Positions 23,796 to 34,244 of a stretch of 45,180 nucleotides of DNA are shown here, piece by piece. The DNA lies in assembly GCA_021772565.1 (NCBI GenBank), contig JAJFLR010000098.1, positions 1 through 45,180 of the forward strand. The letters are read 5' to 3'. Below the pieces are notes generated by a model. The model ran no database searches and was not told the origin of the DNA. It was given only the letters and a program-made list of their open reading frames with translations. Each line of letters begins with the position of its first letter. Positions within the stretch are counted from its first letter, which is position 1. Source of the DNA: Opitutales bacterium (GTDB lineage Bacteria > Verrucomicrobiota > Verrucomicrobiia > Opitutales > JAJFLR01). The translations under genes were made by a program, and so were the position numbers.

Positions 23796-24551
23796 ATGCA
23801 TTTACGAGTATTCGTTATTTTTGTCGTTATATTATCATTTGGCAAAAGTTTAATACTAGGAAATACCACTATCAAAATTCCATCTAATGATGAGATTAAA
23901 ATATCCGCAGATATTTATATTGCTCACAAAAATATTGAGACACCTTTCATAATACTTTTCCACCAGGCTGGTTGGAGCCGTGGTGAGTATCTTGAAATAG
24001 CACCTAAACTGAATAATCTGGGATTTAATTGTATGGCGGTTGATTTGCGTTCAGGAAACAGGGTAAACAAAGTTTTAAATGAAACAGCTAAAAAAGCTAA
24101 AGCTGCAGATAAAAAAACGACTTATGTCCATGCTATTCCAGATATAATAGCATCAATAAATTTTGTGAGAAAAAATTATGCAAAAGGAAAATTAATTGTA
24201 TGGGGAAGTTCATACTCAGCAGCACTGGTTTTAAAAATTGCCGGGGATAACCCAACACTAGTGGACGGTGTCATGGCATTTTCGCCTGGAGAATATTTTA
24301 CCGGATCAGGTAAGCCGCATAACTGGATTGAGAAGTCAGCTGCAAATATTACAGTTCCAGTATTAATTGCTTCTGCCAAAGATGAAATTAGTATGTGGGA
24401 GAGTATATATGCAAAAATACAATCTAAATATAAAATGTCCTTCATTCCAAAAAAATCTGGCAATCATGGATCACGCGCACTCTGGTCAAAGCATAAGGAT
24501 AGTAATGCCTATTGGAAAACAGTTAAATTGTTTTTAAAGCAGTGTAATTAA
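23796..24551 (+). CDS. Secreted alpha/beta hydrolase
   Basis: A 251-residue alpha/beta-hydrolase with a signal peptide (residues 1-22, ending near ILG). The fold landmarks are the oxyanion-loop strand FIILFHQAGW at 51-60, the segment FNCMAVDLRSGN, the nucleophile Ser139 in VWGSSYSAAL, Asp196 in ASAKDE and His224 in SGNHGSRAL. The arrangement is closest to dienelactone-hydrolase-like or small acyl-esterase proteins. The substrate is unknown. It follows purQ with a five-base gap and is probably co-transcribed, though a purine role is unlikely for an exported enzyme. Confidence 0.8.
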   Translation: MHLRVFVIFVVILSFGKSLILGNTTIKIPSNDEIKISADIYIAHKNIETPFIILFHQAGWSRGEYLEIAPKLNNLGFNCMAVDLRSGNRVNKVLNETAKKAKAADKKTTYVHAIPDIIASINFVRKNYAKGKLIVWGSSYSAALVLKIAGDNPTLVDGVMAFSPGEYFTGSGKPHNWIEKSAANITVPVLIASAKDEISMWESIYAKIQSKYKMSFIPKKSGNHGSRALWSKHKDSNAYWKTVKLFLKQCN

Positions 24552-24908
24552 TTAAAAATATTTATATTCCACCACTCCCTAACGTCAATACATTAATTGA
24601 ATCGATATAAAAGTCACAAGTCTGATGAAATTTTAATTACGTTATTTAGAGAATAAATTTTTATCAAAAATCCATCATTTAAAAACGTTATCTTGTTTAA
24701 GAATAATTATTTAAAGTAAATGATGCATGTTTGTAACTAATTGTAAATTAATGTTTAATAAAACAAATTTAATAATTTTTCATTGCCAAAATTGAGACAT
24801 CATGGTTTACTGTCCATCGTTTTAATAACGTTAAATTCGAAATTAAGATTCACCTAAATCACCATTTAAGGTAGTACACTTTAACCACCTAAAGAATAAT
24901 ATTCAATT
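24552..24908. other. AT-rich intergenic region
   Basis: No gene or strong hairpin seen. A TAATAT box at 24896-24901 lies just before the next ATG, but no matching -35 box is evident. Confidence 0.45.
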
Positions 24909-27900
24909 ATGATGAAGATAAAACCCTGTATTCTTTCAAAAATTATTTTTTCGGGATTAATTACATTAATTAATCCTTTTTTATTGGGACAAGTTCCCGA
25001 TGAAGAAGAAATTAATCAGGGAATATTGAGAGAGGTGTGGCCAAACACAACCGGCAGCCATCTCAGATATTTATATGAAAATCCAAATTACCCAAGTAAT
25101 CCTGTAGTATCCGAAATACTGCCAAATTTTGACACACCAAGAAACTGGTCGAATAAATACGGTACTCGATTGAGGGGTTACCTGCAACCGGTTGAAAGTG
25201 GTCATTACACATTTTGGATATCTGGAGATGATCGGTGTGAATTATATTTAAGTGAAGATAGTGATGAGGTGAATGCAAAATTAATTGCATCTGTTCCAGG
25301 ATATACGAGTCAATATCAGTGGGAAAAATATGATGCACAAAAATCGATTGAAATTTATTTAGAGGCTGAAAAAAACTATTACATAGAAGCGAACCACAAA
25401 GAGGGCTGGGGGGGTGACCACGTAACTGTTGCATGGTCAAACAATAGTAACGGAAATCCTGTAATAATTGATGGCAGTTATCTAATTCCTTATTCGACTG
25501 CAGCTCTTTATGATCCTAATACAAAATTTTTTATAGAAGCTGGTCAAAATCGAGAAATATACTTACCGAGAAACAGTGCTGTTTTGGATGGGCAAGTTTT
25601 AAACCTTAATCGCAACAAAAACATAACAGTAACCTGGTCTCTAATAGAAGGCCCAACATCTGCAACAATCATTAACCCGGAAGTATTAAACACGCAAATT
25701 TCATTTTCGGAGACAGGTGTCTACAAATTTCAATTGAGTGTTACACATGAACAAAACATACTTACCGATGAAGTAACCATCACCGCTAATTCTGCGTTAG
25801 ATGAAAATGTTGGTTTTGTTTATCAGGATATTTGGTTAAATGTAAGAGGCAGTTATGTTTCTTCGCTGATAAGCTCAGATGATTACCCACTCACTCCACA
25901 TTTGATCAGAAAAACAGCCAAACTAGTTGGTCCATCGAGATGGTCAAATCTTTATGGGATGAGAACGAGAGGCTATATTCATGCGCCTGTAAGCGGATCT
26001 TATAAATTTTGGATTATGGGTGATCACGAAGTCCAACTGCATTTAAGTTCTGATGAAACAGAAGCTGGCTTAAACTTAATTTCACATTCAAAGTACCCAA
26101 CAGGCTATAATAGATGGTCCCGATATCCAACTCAAGAATCTGACAGTATCGATCTTGTTGCCGGTGAAAAATATTATTTTGAAGTGCTTCATAAAGATAG
26201 CTGGGGAAATGATTATCATGGAGTTGCCTGGGCTCGAGAAAATAATAATCCTGAAATTGTAACAGGTGAATTTATTTCTCCTTTTATTGATGAAAATAAT
26301 CCAAACGTCATCAAACCAAATTTTAATCCCGATAATTTATTTGCCGTTGAAGCAGGCAGAAATATTAAATTATTTTTACCCCAACTGACAGCGAGTCTAA
26401 GTGGAAAAATCTTACTCATTAAACAATCGATTGAACCAACCCAAATTCAATGGACACAACTTGAAGGGCCTGGAACAGCAAAATTTGAAAATGCTAATAA
26501 TTTTGTAACAGCAGTAAATTTTGATGCAGCAGGCGATTACACTCTAGAATTAAATGTGACAGGAAATGGACAAACTATCAGTGATCAGTTGATAGTATCC
26601 ATTCAATCGGCCATTGCAGAAGACACCGGAAAAATTTCTCGTGATATATGGTTAGACGTTAGAGGGAATTATTTGAAAGATTTATATAAAAATGAAAATT
26701 ATCCTGATACTCCAGATATTGCTGACCAATTAACATCATTAGAGGGACCGACAAATTGGAGTGACACTTATGGGTCTCGAATTCAAGGCTACCTGCATCC
26801 TCATTCATCAGGTTATTATACATTTTATATTTCTGGAGATGATGAAACTGAGTTTAAATTAAGCCAGACTGAAAATCCTGAAGATGCCACTAGAGTTAGT
26901 TATAATCAACGAGCTACAAGACAATATGACTGGGATCGATACTATACTCAAGAATCAGAAAAAATCTGGTTGAAATCGGGTGAGCGTTATTACATCGAGC
27001 TTCTACACAAAGAAGGATGGGGAAATGACCATTTCGCAGTTGCCTGGACATTTGAAGATGAAAAAGTTCCTGAAGTAATCAATGGCAGTTTTATCTCTCC
27101 GTTCAAAGCAGGTCATGCACATAGAACAGAGTTAAAAGTTTATGCAAATGCCGGAATCGATCGATCTTACTTTTGGCCTGAAGATATTGTCAAAATGCAG
27201 GGTAGCATTCGCAACATTACGCGATCAACAATTCCCTTTGATGTAGAATGGATTTTTACTTCCGGTTCTGAAACACCTGAGATAATTGAACCAAATAATT
27301 TAGAAAGTCTGGTAAAGTTTCCTGGACCCGGAAGTTATTCATTTCGATTAATTATTACCGCTGAAGGAAATAGTCATACTGATGAGGTGGTTATTACAAT
27401 CAATGATGCACTAAATAATGAAACTGGCAGTGTGCTTAGATCTGTATGGCTTAATGTGGATGGTAAAATGATTGAAGATATGATGGAAAATGATACCAAA
27501 CTCACAAATCCGTCCTTTGAAGATTTATTACCTGGGTTGATAGCACCCAGCAATTGGGCAAATTTTTATGGTACGCGTTTAGTTGGAATGATAACTCCGC
27601 CATCAACCGGAGAGTATACTTTTTGGATAGCATCTGATGATCACTCAGAACTTTGGTTGAGCGATTCTGAAAACCCGGAAGACAAAATCAAAATTGCTCA
27701 TCTAATGACAAGAGTCTATCCTGGGCAATGGGATCGTCACAACAGTCAAAAATCAGAGCCAAAATTATTAGAGGCAGGTAAGAAATATTATTTGGAAGTT
27801 CTCCATAAAGAACAAACCGGTTATGATCACTTAGCAGTTGCATGGGATGGGCCAGGAATTAATGGAAGAGAAGTCATTTCCAAAGCATTCCTCTCACCAC

Positions 27901-30900
27901 TAAACGATGCCCCTTCACATAACGATGCGATACAGGTAGTTGCAGGTGACGATTTGAAAATATTATTTCCTGAGAATAAAGTGAATGTTCAAGCGTTGGT
28001 CTATGATTTGGAAGATGGCCCAGAACCTTTAAAATATCAATGGTCATCAAATAGCCCTGACAACGTTACTTTTGTTGACGCAAGTTTTCCGGCTACCAAT
28101 GTGCTTTTCTCAGCTCCCGGAACATATTCTTTAACCTTAACTGCCACTGATAGTGTAAACAGCGGATCAGATTCAATTGATGTAATAGTAGAAAATGCAT
28201 TGGCAGAAAATGTCGGTGGACTGCTCAGAGAAATCTGGTTAGATGTTCCTGGATACAAAATTAGTGACATACTTGAAGATCCGAATTATCCAGACAGCCC
28301 TCAATTGAAAGATTTGCTGCCATCGCTAGAAGCACCGATTAATTGGAATGATAATTATGCAACACGACTCAGTGGATTTATCGTTGTTCCTGAGAATGGA
28401 TTATACCAATTCTTTATAGCAAGTGATGACCAGTCAGAATTATTTTTGAATTCAAATGGCGCCGATGTTGAGGGAAAACAAAAAATTGCTTTTACCTCAA
28501 GGGCAACCGGATTTCATCGCTGGAATCGCTATGATTCTCAATCGTCTGAATTAATTCAGTTAAAAGCTGGTGAAAAATATTATATAGAGGTTCTACACAA
28601 GGAAAGTCATTATGATGATTATTTATCCATTGCCTGGAAAAGACCTAACCAGGATGAACTCAAAATTATTACCGGTAAATATTTAGTGCCATTTGAAAGT
28701 GTAGAAAAGGTTAATACGGAATTAATAACATTGGCCGGAGAAGATCAAGAGTGGGTTTGGCCTGTTAAATCTGTAAATTTAAATGGATATGTTTTTGATT
28801 CGATACCCGGCCCATTAGCTATGAGTCATAGCTGGACAAAAGAATCAGGACCCGGAGAAGTGACATTTGATGTCAAGCATGACCTGGTCACAAAAGCAAG
28901 ATTTAGTGAATCCGGTGAATATATATTGAGCCTGACCGCAACAGATGGTGAACATACAGAAAAAGATTCGATTAAGATAACAATATATCCATCATTAGGA
29001 GAAAATACCGGCAGCATTTTACGCGAAATTTATACAAATATTTCTGGCAGCCAAGTGTTAGATTTAATAAATTCACCTGATTATCCAGACTCCCCTGCTG
29101 CCAGAGATCGTATTAATCGCACAGAAACACCTCAAGATTTAGACGATAATTATGGCACAATATTACGAGGTTATATTCATCCACCAATAACTGGCAGTTA
29201 TCGTTTTAATATAAGCAGTGATGATTGGAGTGAAGTTTATTTAAGTAGTGATGACAATCCAGAAAATAAAGGCATAATTTGTTTAGTCCCGAAATGGACA
29301 TACTATTATGAATGGGATAAATATCCTGAGTATCAAAATTCCGGCAGCATTACACTAGAAGCAGGTAAACGTTATTATATTGAAATCAGACATAAAGAAA
29401 GCGGCTGGAGAGATCACTTAGAAGTTGCCTGGAAAATACCCGGTTCTGACTCAATGCAAATCATTGAAGGAGGATTTCTTTCACCATTCATTTTAGAAGA
29501 AACTGAAGCACCGACAATTACTATAAATGGAGATTCAGAAATAACTGTAAAAGTTGGCGAAACATTTGTCGATCCAGGGGTAACTGTTATCGATAGTAAC
29601 AATGAAGATCTTAGTGATCAGTTGAATGTTGAAAATTTTGTCGATACATCGCGCGCCGGCACATACTCAGTTAGATATCAAGTATTTGATGAATTTGCCA
29701 ATTCGGTTGAACTCGTACGCAAAGTAAATGTTGTCGCAGGTGATATTAAACCAGCAAATTATTTACCGGATCAGTCGACGAACATTTCAACAGAAGAATG
29801 GCAGGAGCCCGATACAATATCTACAGCAGAGGCCGCACGGTTTCTTAATCACGCTACATTTGGAGCCACAGCCACAGACATTGAACGTGTTCAAGAAATC
29901 GGATTTGAAGCATGGGTTGATGAACAACTTCAATTAACTGAAACACTGCACCTACCTTTGATGCAAAAAACATTAGGCTATCTTGAAGTGAGTATGATGC
30001 GATTGAGAACTGAAGAAAGAATGTATGCCTGGTGGACAAATGCGATTACCGCACCAGATCAATTACGTCAGCGTGTAGCTTTTGCACTCAGTCAAATATT
30101 AGTCCTATCTGATCATAATCCGGCACTTTCACGATACACGCTCGGTGTCACAAATTATTACGACATACTAGTGCGCAATAGTACAGGTAATTATAGAAAT
30201 CTATTGGAAGAAGTAACACTCAATCCGATGATGGGAATTTTTCTGACGATGATGAGAAGTACTAAAGACTCACCAGATGAAAATTATCCCAGAGAAGTAA
30301 TGCAGTTATTTTCAATTGGACTACCACAATTGAATACCGACGGAACTTTAAAATTAGACGCAAATGGTAACTCACAGTCAACATATGATCTAAATACAAT
30401 ACTTGAAATGTCGAGAGTCATGACAGGTTGGACATTTAGTGGATCTAAAGATTTCTTTTGGAATCGTTATGGCGAAGAGGACGTTTTCAGTTCAATGATG
30501 CCTTTTGAACAATATCATGATTCTGGAGAAAAGGTGTTGCTAGACGGATTTACAATTCCTGCAGGTCAATCTGCATATGAAGATATTCAATCAGCGATGG
30601 ATAATATTTTTAATCATCCAAATGTCGGTCCATTTATCGCCAGAAGATTAATACAAAGAATGGTTACAAGTAATCCTAGCCCAGAATATATTTACCGTGT
30701 AGCTTCAAAATTTAATGACAATGGAAGTGGTGTTCGCGGTGATCTAGGAGCTGTTGCCAAAGCAATATTATTAGATCCTGAAGCTCGCGACATGAGTAAT
30801 TTAGATGATGTAAAGGCAGGAAAATTAAGTGAACCGATTATAAGACTCACACAATTACTTCGCCCACTATCTAAAAAACCAACGAGTAATCCCCCTACCC

Positions 30901-31352
30901 TGGGTCGTTATGTTATTCGAGATACTGAGAGATATTTTGGACAGGCTCCTTTGTTTGCCCGAAGCGTTTTTAATTTTTATGAACCTGACTATCAAGTTCC
31001 GGGAAAACTAATGACTGCCGGATTGTATTCTCCAGAATTTCAGATTACCACTGAGGTCACTGCGGTTGAAGCATCTAACTTCTTCTTCGACACTGTTCGT
31101 AATGGCATTAGTGCAAGTTGGCGACAAGCTGGTCGAGTAGAATTAGATTTATCCAATCTTATTGATCAAACTAATAACATTGATGAATTATTGGATAAGG
31201 TGAATGAAATTATAATGAGTGGTCGTCTGACAAATGAGACAAGGGAAATTTTAAAGACCGCACTCGAACCTCATTTTGATAATAAAGAATATGTCGTTCA
31301 ATCAGTGCTACAATTAATTCTGTCATCACCTGAATTTGTAATTCAAAAATAA
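24909..31352 (+). CDS. Giant secreted PA14-repeat protein with C-terminal DUF1800
   Basis: A 2147-residue exported protein. A signal peptide covers about residues 1-30 (ending LLGQ). Six modules of about 265 residues start near residues 38, 300, 573, 837, 1100 and 1364. Each has a PA14 domain with the repeated signatures LREIWLDVxG, the YTFWISGDD strand, WDRYxxQxS and YYIEVLHKEGWGxDH..VAW. An Ig/PKD-like domain follows in the first five. PA14 domains usually bind carbohydrate. Residues about 1533-1620 are a DUF5011-like Ig domain (EITVKVGETFVDPGVTV). Residues about 1636-2147 are a full DUF1800 domain (AARFLNHATFGATATDIERV, QLRQRVAFALSQILV, NYPREVMQLFSIGLPQL). DUF1800 is a large family of unknown function, usually encoded with DUF1501. 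The DUF1501 gene begins 17 bases downstream. Confidence 0.9.
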   Translation: MMKIKPCILSKIIFSGLITLINPFLLGQVPDEEEINQGILREVWPNTTGSHLRYLYENPNYPSNPVVSEILPNFDTPRNWSNKYGTRLRGYLQPVESGHYTFWISGDDRCELYLSEDSDEVNAKLIASVPGYTSQYQWEKYDAQKSIEIYLEAEKNYYIEANHKEGWGGDHVTVAWSNNSNGNPVIIDGSYLIPYSTAALYDPNTKFFIEAGQNREIYLPRNSAVLDGQVLNLNRNKNITVTWSLIEGPTSATIINPEVLNTQISFSETGVYKFQLSVTHEQNILTDEVTITANSALDENVGFVYQDIWLNVRGSYVSSLISSDDYPLTPHLIRKTAKLVGPSRWSNLYGMRTRGYIHAPVSGSYKFWIMGDHEVQLHLSSDETEAGLNLISHSKYPTGYNRWSRYPTQESDSIDLVAGEKYYFEVLHKDSWGNDYHGVAWARENNNPEIVTGEFISPFIDENNPNVIKPNFNPDNLFAVEAGRNIKLFLPQLTASLSGKILLIKQSIEPTQIQWTQLEGPGTAKFENANNFVTAVNFDAAGDYTLELNVTGNGQTISDQLIVSIQSAIAEDTGKISRDIWLDVRGNYLKDLYKNENYPDTPDIADQLTSLEGPTNWSDTYGSRIQGYLHPHSSGYYTFYISGDDETEFKLSQTENPEDATRVSYNQRATRQYDWDRYYTQESEKIWLKSGERYYIELLHKEGWGNDHFAVAWTFEDEKVPEVINGSFISPFKAGHAHRTELKVYANAGIDRSYFWPEDIVKMQGSIRNITRSTIPFDVEWIFTSGSETPEIIEPNNLESLVKFPGPGSYSFRLIITAEGNSHTDEVVITINDALNNETGSVLRSVWLNVDGKMIEDMMENDTKLTNPSFEDLLPGLIAPSNWANFYGTRLVGMITPPSTGEYTFWIASDDHSELWLSDSENPEDKIKIAHLMTRVYPGQWDRHNSQKSEPKLLEAGKKYYLEVLHKEQTGYDHLAVAWDGPGINGREVISKAFLSPLNDAPSHNDAIQVVAGDDLKILFPENKVNVQALVYDLEDGPEPLKYQWSSNSPDNVTFVDASFPATNVLFSAPGTYSLTLTATDSVNSGSDSIDVIVENALAENVGGLLREIWLDVPGYKISDILEDPNYPDSPQLKDLLPSLEAPINWNDNYATRLSGFIVVPENGLYQFFIASDDQSELFLNSNGADVEGKQKIAFTSRATGFHRWNRYDSQSSELIQLKAGEKYYIEVLHKESHYDDYLSIAWKRPNQDELKIITGKYLVPFESVEKVNTELITLAGEDQEWVWPVKSVNLNGYVFDSIPGPLAMSHSWTKESGPGEVTFDVKHDLVTKARFSESGEYILSLTATDGEHTEKDSIKITIYPSLGENTGSILREIYTNISGSQVLDLINSPDYPDSPAARDRINRTETPQDLDDNYGTILRGYIHPPITGSYRFNISSDDWSEVYLSSDDNPENKGIICLVPKWTYYYEWDKYPEYQNSGSITLEAGKRYYIEIRHKESGWRDHLEVAWKIPGSDSMQIIEGGFLSPFILEETEAPTITINGDSEITVKVGETFVDPGVTVIDSNNEDLSDQLNVENFVDTSRAGTYSVRYQVFDEFANSVELVRKVNVVAGDIKPANYLPDQSTNISTEEWQEPDTISTAEAARFLNHATFGATATDIERVQEIGFEAWVDEQLQLTETLHLPLMQKTLGYLEVSMMRLRTEERMYAWWTNAITAPDQLRQRVAFALSQILVLSDHNPALSRYTLGVTNYYDILVRNSTGNYRNLLEEVTLNPMMGIFLTMMRSTKDSPDENYPREVMQLFSIGLPQLNTDGTLKLDANGNSQSTYDLNTILEMSRVMTGWTFSGSKDFFWNRYGEEDVFSSMMPFEQYHDSGEKVLLDGFTIPAGQSAYEDIQSAMDNIFNHPNVGPFIARRLIQRMVTSNPSPEYIYRVASKFNDNGSGVRGDLGAVAKAILLDPEARDMSNLDDVKAGKLSEPIIRLTQLLRPLSKKPTSNPPTLGRYVIRDTERYFGQAPLFARSVFNFYEPDYQVPGKLMTAGLYSPEFQITTEVTAVEASNFFFDTVRNGISASWRQAGRVELDLSNLIDQTNNIDELLDKVNEIIMSGRLTNETREILKTALEPHFDNKEYVVQSVLQLILSSPEFVIQK

Positions 31353-31369
31353 TAATAGAAAAAAAAGTT

Positions 31370-32764
31370 ATGAATGAAAAAACCCCAAACTCCATGACCA
31401 GGCGTCAATTCATGAGACAGGGCGTATGTGCTGCTGTTGGCACTTCAAGCTTGCTGTCAACTATTTTAAACTTACGTCAGCTTAATGCAGCTACAATTTC
31501 AAATAGTGATATTGATGGTTACAAAGCTCTTATCTGTATTTTTCTGTATGGCGGTAATGACGCAAGTAATTTGCTGGTGCCTTATGATTTAAATAACTAT
31601 AATATTTATGCACAGGGTCGGCAACAATTGACGCTTCAGAGAGATAGTCTAATTAAATTAAATATTAATAATTCTGACGGTCGCGATTTTGCACTGCATC
31701 CATCGATGCAAGGCACATCAGAATTATTTGAGCAAGGAAACTTAGCACTGGTATCAAACGTAGGTACTTTGATAGCACCCGTTACATTGCAAGATTTCAG
31801 AAATGGCTCGCCAGCACTTCCTCCCCATCTTTTCTCACACAGTGATCAACAAGTATTGTGGCAGACATCCGTACCGCATGAAAGTAATGCTTACAGTCCG
31901 ACTGGCTGGGGTGGTAGAATTGCTGATTTACTTCACTCAGTTCACAATAACTCATCAGTATCAATGTTAGTTTCATTGAGTGGAAATAATTTTTTCCAAG
32001 TGGGGGAAACACTGCTACCTTATCGAACTTCAAATAACGGTAGCAGTATATTTAGATTAGGCCATGGTTCCAATGAAAGAGATACGGCGCGTTTTAATGC
32101 CTTCAAACAAATGTTAGATCAAGATTATGGAAATCTGATGGAAGATGCTTTTGCCGATATCTCAAATAACGCTATTAATGATGCCGATACATTTAATACT
32201 GCAATAGCTGATGCTAATGATTTTGCAATGATACCAAATTCATCTTTAGGCAACCAACTTAGGTCTATCGCAAAAATAATTCAAAAACACGAAGCTCTAG
32301 GAATGAAGCGACAAATATTTTTTGCCGCTACGGGAGGCTTTGATACACATGGACCGCAGCTAGGTGCTCACGCCGGTCTGCTTGGAGGAATAGATTCGGC
32401 GATGAAAGGCTTTAATGATGCTTTAACATCCATTAACATGCAGGACAGTGCTACGACGTTTACAGCATCAGATTTTGGCCGTACATTCGATTCAAATGGT
32501 CGCGGATCAGATCATGGATGGGGAAGTCACCATTTGGTTATGGGCGGAGCCGTTAAAGGTAAACAAATTTATGGAAACTTCCCTGAACTTGCTCTGGGAG
32601 CCAGTCCTCAGGATGCCGGTCGTGGCCGATGGATTCCAACTACATCTGTGGATCAATATGGTGCTACATTAGCCAAATGGTTTGGCGTCAGTGACACAGA
32701 CTTACCTATTGTATTTCCGAATATAAATAATTTTGCAACAGCAGATCTTGGTTTTATGAGTTAG
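31370..32764 (+). CDS. DUF1501 protein with twin-arginine signal
   Basis: A 464-residue DUF1501 protein. The N-terminus MTRRQFMRQGVCAAVGTSSL is a Tat-type signal; the TRRQFM start lies nine residues after the annotated ATG. This implies export of a folded, possibly metal-bearing protein. The family belongs to the alkaline-phosphatase/sulfatase-like fold. Conserved segments seen here are ALICIFLYGGNDASNLLVP, FALHPSMQG, GGFDTHGPQLGAHAGLL and SDFGRTFDSNGRGSDHGWGS. The His- and Asp-containing GGFDTHG and GSDHGWGSHH motifs are the likely metal-site elements. It forms an operon with the PA14-DUF1800 gene, the usual DUF1800-DUF1501 pairing of Planctomycetes and Verrucomicrobia. The reaction is not known. 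Confidence 0.9.
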   Translation: MNEKTPNSMTRRQFMRQGVCAAVGTSSLLSTILNLRQLNAATISNSDIDGYKALICIFLYGGNDASNLLVPYDLNNYNIYAQGRQQLTLQRDSLIKLNINNSDGRDFALHPSMQGTSELFEQGNLALVSNVGTLIAPVTLQDFRNGSPALPPHLFSHSDQQVLWQTSVPHESNAYSPTGWGGRIADLLHSVHNNSSVSMLVSLSGNNFFQVGETLLPYRTSNNGSSIFRLGHGSNERDTARFNAFKQMLDQDYGNLMEDAFADISNNAINDADTFNTAIADANDFAMIPNSSLGNQLRSIAKIIQKHEALGMKRQIFFAATGGFDTHGPQLGAHAGLLGGIDSAMKGFNDALTSINMQDSATTFTASDFGRTFDSNGRGSDHGWGSHHLVMGGAVKGKQIYGNFPELALGASPQDAGRGRWIPTTSVDQYGATLAKWFGVSDTDLPIVFPNINNFATADLGFMS

Positions 32765-32867
32765 ACTCAAAGCCAATCTTAAACTAATATTGAGTGTAAC
32801 AATAGGTCGGTTGAATTGAAACTCGACCAATTACTCGTTCCAATTCTATATAATATCCCCATCCTAA

Positions 32868-33449
32868 ATGAAGAAGAAAATCGTCATCGTAGTAGCATCA
32901 ATATTATTAATTATATCTATCGTTAGCGTATTTATTATTAAGTATAATACTGCAACTCATTATCAGCAAGTCACGGAGAGTGATCCAAGTATCATCGATG
33001 TAAAAGAGCCGATTAAAAAGATAAGAAAACCACGCGCTGTACAATCTGAAATTAAATCAATAACCGGGAAATCACCCATTGATGGTCTAAATGATACAAA
33101 TGGATCTATCCAAAAAGACTTAGACATTTTACAAAATCTATTTTTTCATTATCAAACGACATTTAAAACAAACCCAAACGGCACACAAAAAGAAATAGTT
33201 AATTCATTATTGGGAAACAATGCAAAGAAAATTATTTATATACCAAAAGATAATCCATCACTTAACGCTGATAAGCAAATAATTGATCGTTGGGGAACAC
33301 CGTTTTTCTTTCATCAAATCAGCCACAACAATATGGAGATAATCTCTGCCGGTCCCGATAAAAACCTCTGGTCAGAAGATGATATTTCAATGGTTGGAGG
33401 ATTTAGCAGAGTTGAACCAAAATCGATGTCAGCAAATTCTGAGAATTAA
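32868..33449 (+). CDS. Membrane-anchored GspG-C-terminal-like protein
   Basis: A 193-residue protein with an N-terminal membrane anchor (about residues 5-25, IVIVVASILLIISIVSVFII) and a basic linker. The C-terminal segment IDRWGTPFFFHQISHNNMEI and SAGPDKNLWSEDDI mirrors the C-terminus of type II secretion major pseudopilins (DxWGxPY, SxGxDxxxxxxDDI). It lacks a prepilin cleavage motif of the G-FTLIE type, so it would stay anchored and not be processed as a pilin. It precedes three pilin-like genes. I infer a periplasmic accessory role in the same system. Confidence 0.6.
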   Translation: MKKKIVIVVASILLIISIVSVFIIKYNTATHYQQVTESDPSIIDVKEPIKKIRKPRAVQSEIKSITGKSPIDGLNDTNGSIQKDLDILQNLFFHYQTTFKTNPNGTQKEIVNSLLGNNAKKIIYIPKDNPSLNADKQIIDRWGTPFFFHQISHNNMEIISAGPDKNLWSEDDISMVGGFSRVEPKSMSANSEN

Positions 33450-33776
33450 TTTTTTCTTTTTCGATTATATTAAGAATTTATAACTTTTCAATTACATCCA
33501 GCCAAGCATTGGCTGAAATCAGTATTCATGTAATGAAATTTAACAGTTTTATGTAAGGTACTTTACATCTATTTACACAAGAAGTGAATAATAGGGTAAA
33601 TATTGACTAAAAAGTATTTGTGTTTAACAAATGATTAGCGTTATTAATTTATTTAACTCCACAGAACTCACTCAAGTTCAAAGACTTGCTGGTTTTAGCA
33701 TTTTTTTGTATGAGGCGTTATTATTCAGCTCTATAGGTATATGTATATTTTGATATTTTAAAATTAAACGTATATA
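33450..33776. other. AT-rich intergenic region before pilin genes
   Basis: No gene seen. It probably holds the promoter of the pilin-like operon; I cannot assign its boxes. Confidence 0.4.
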
Positions 33777-33785
33777 TTGGCTTCT

Positions 33786-34244
33786 ATGATCAATCAGAAT
33801 TATCCCCTGAAAATTTCACCTAACCATAGTAATCAAAAAGGTTTCACATTGATAGAAATAATGGTTGGTGTTGCAATAATTACTATAGTTTTTTTATCGG
33901 CATTCAACGGATTGAAACAAGGATTTTATTTAATTGAGAATGCCAGAGACTACACACGTGTTTCACAAATCATGCAAAGTGAAATGGAATTGTTGAGATC
34001 TAAAAATTGGGCAATTTTGAGTGCTATGAATACTGATGAGGCATTTACGCCTAATACTAAATTCATTTCAAAATTCAAAAACCGTTATACATGTAATAGA
34101 AAAATCACAACCCGTAAAACAGGTCAATTGAGTATCACCCTAACTGTATCCTGGACCGATCAAAACAATATAGGCAATTCTCGTAAATATATTTCATTTT
34201 TCACAAAAGGAGGAATTAACGATTATTATGTACGATCATTTTAA
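33786..34244 (+). CDS. Type IV/II minor prepilin (PilV/GspI-like)
   Basis: About 152 residues from the ATG at 33786; a TTG at 33777 would add only three. The prepilin signal is clear: a basic leader ending NQKG, then FTLIEIMVGVAIITIVFLSA, with Glu at +5 after cleavage at Gly19. A hydrophobic helix and a small globular C-terminal domain follow. Minor pilins of the PilV/GspI type prime pilus or pseudopilus assembly. It overlaps the next gene by 17 bases. No assembly ATPase, platform protein or prepilin peptidase is nearby. Confidence 0.82.
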   Translation: MINQNYPLKISPNHSNQKGFTLIEIMVGVAIITIVFLSAFNGLKQGFYLIENARDYTRVSQIMQSEMELLRSKNWAILSAMNTDEAFTPNTKFISKFKNRYTCNRKITTRKTGQLSITLTVSWTDQNNIGNSRKYISFFTKGGINDYYVRSF

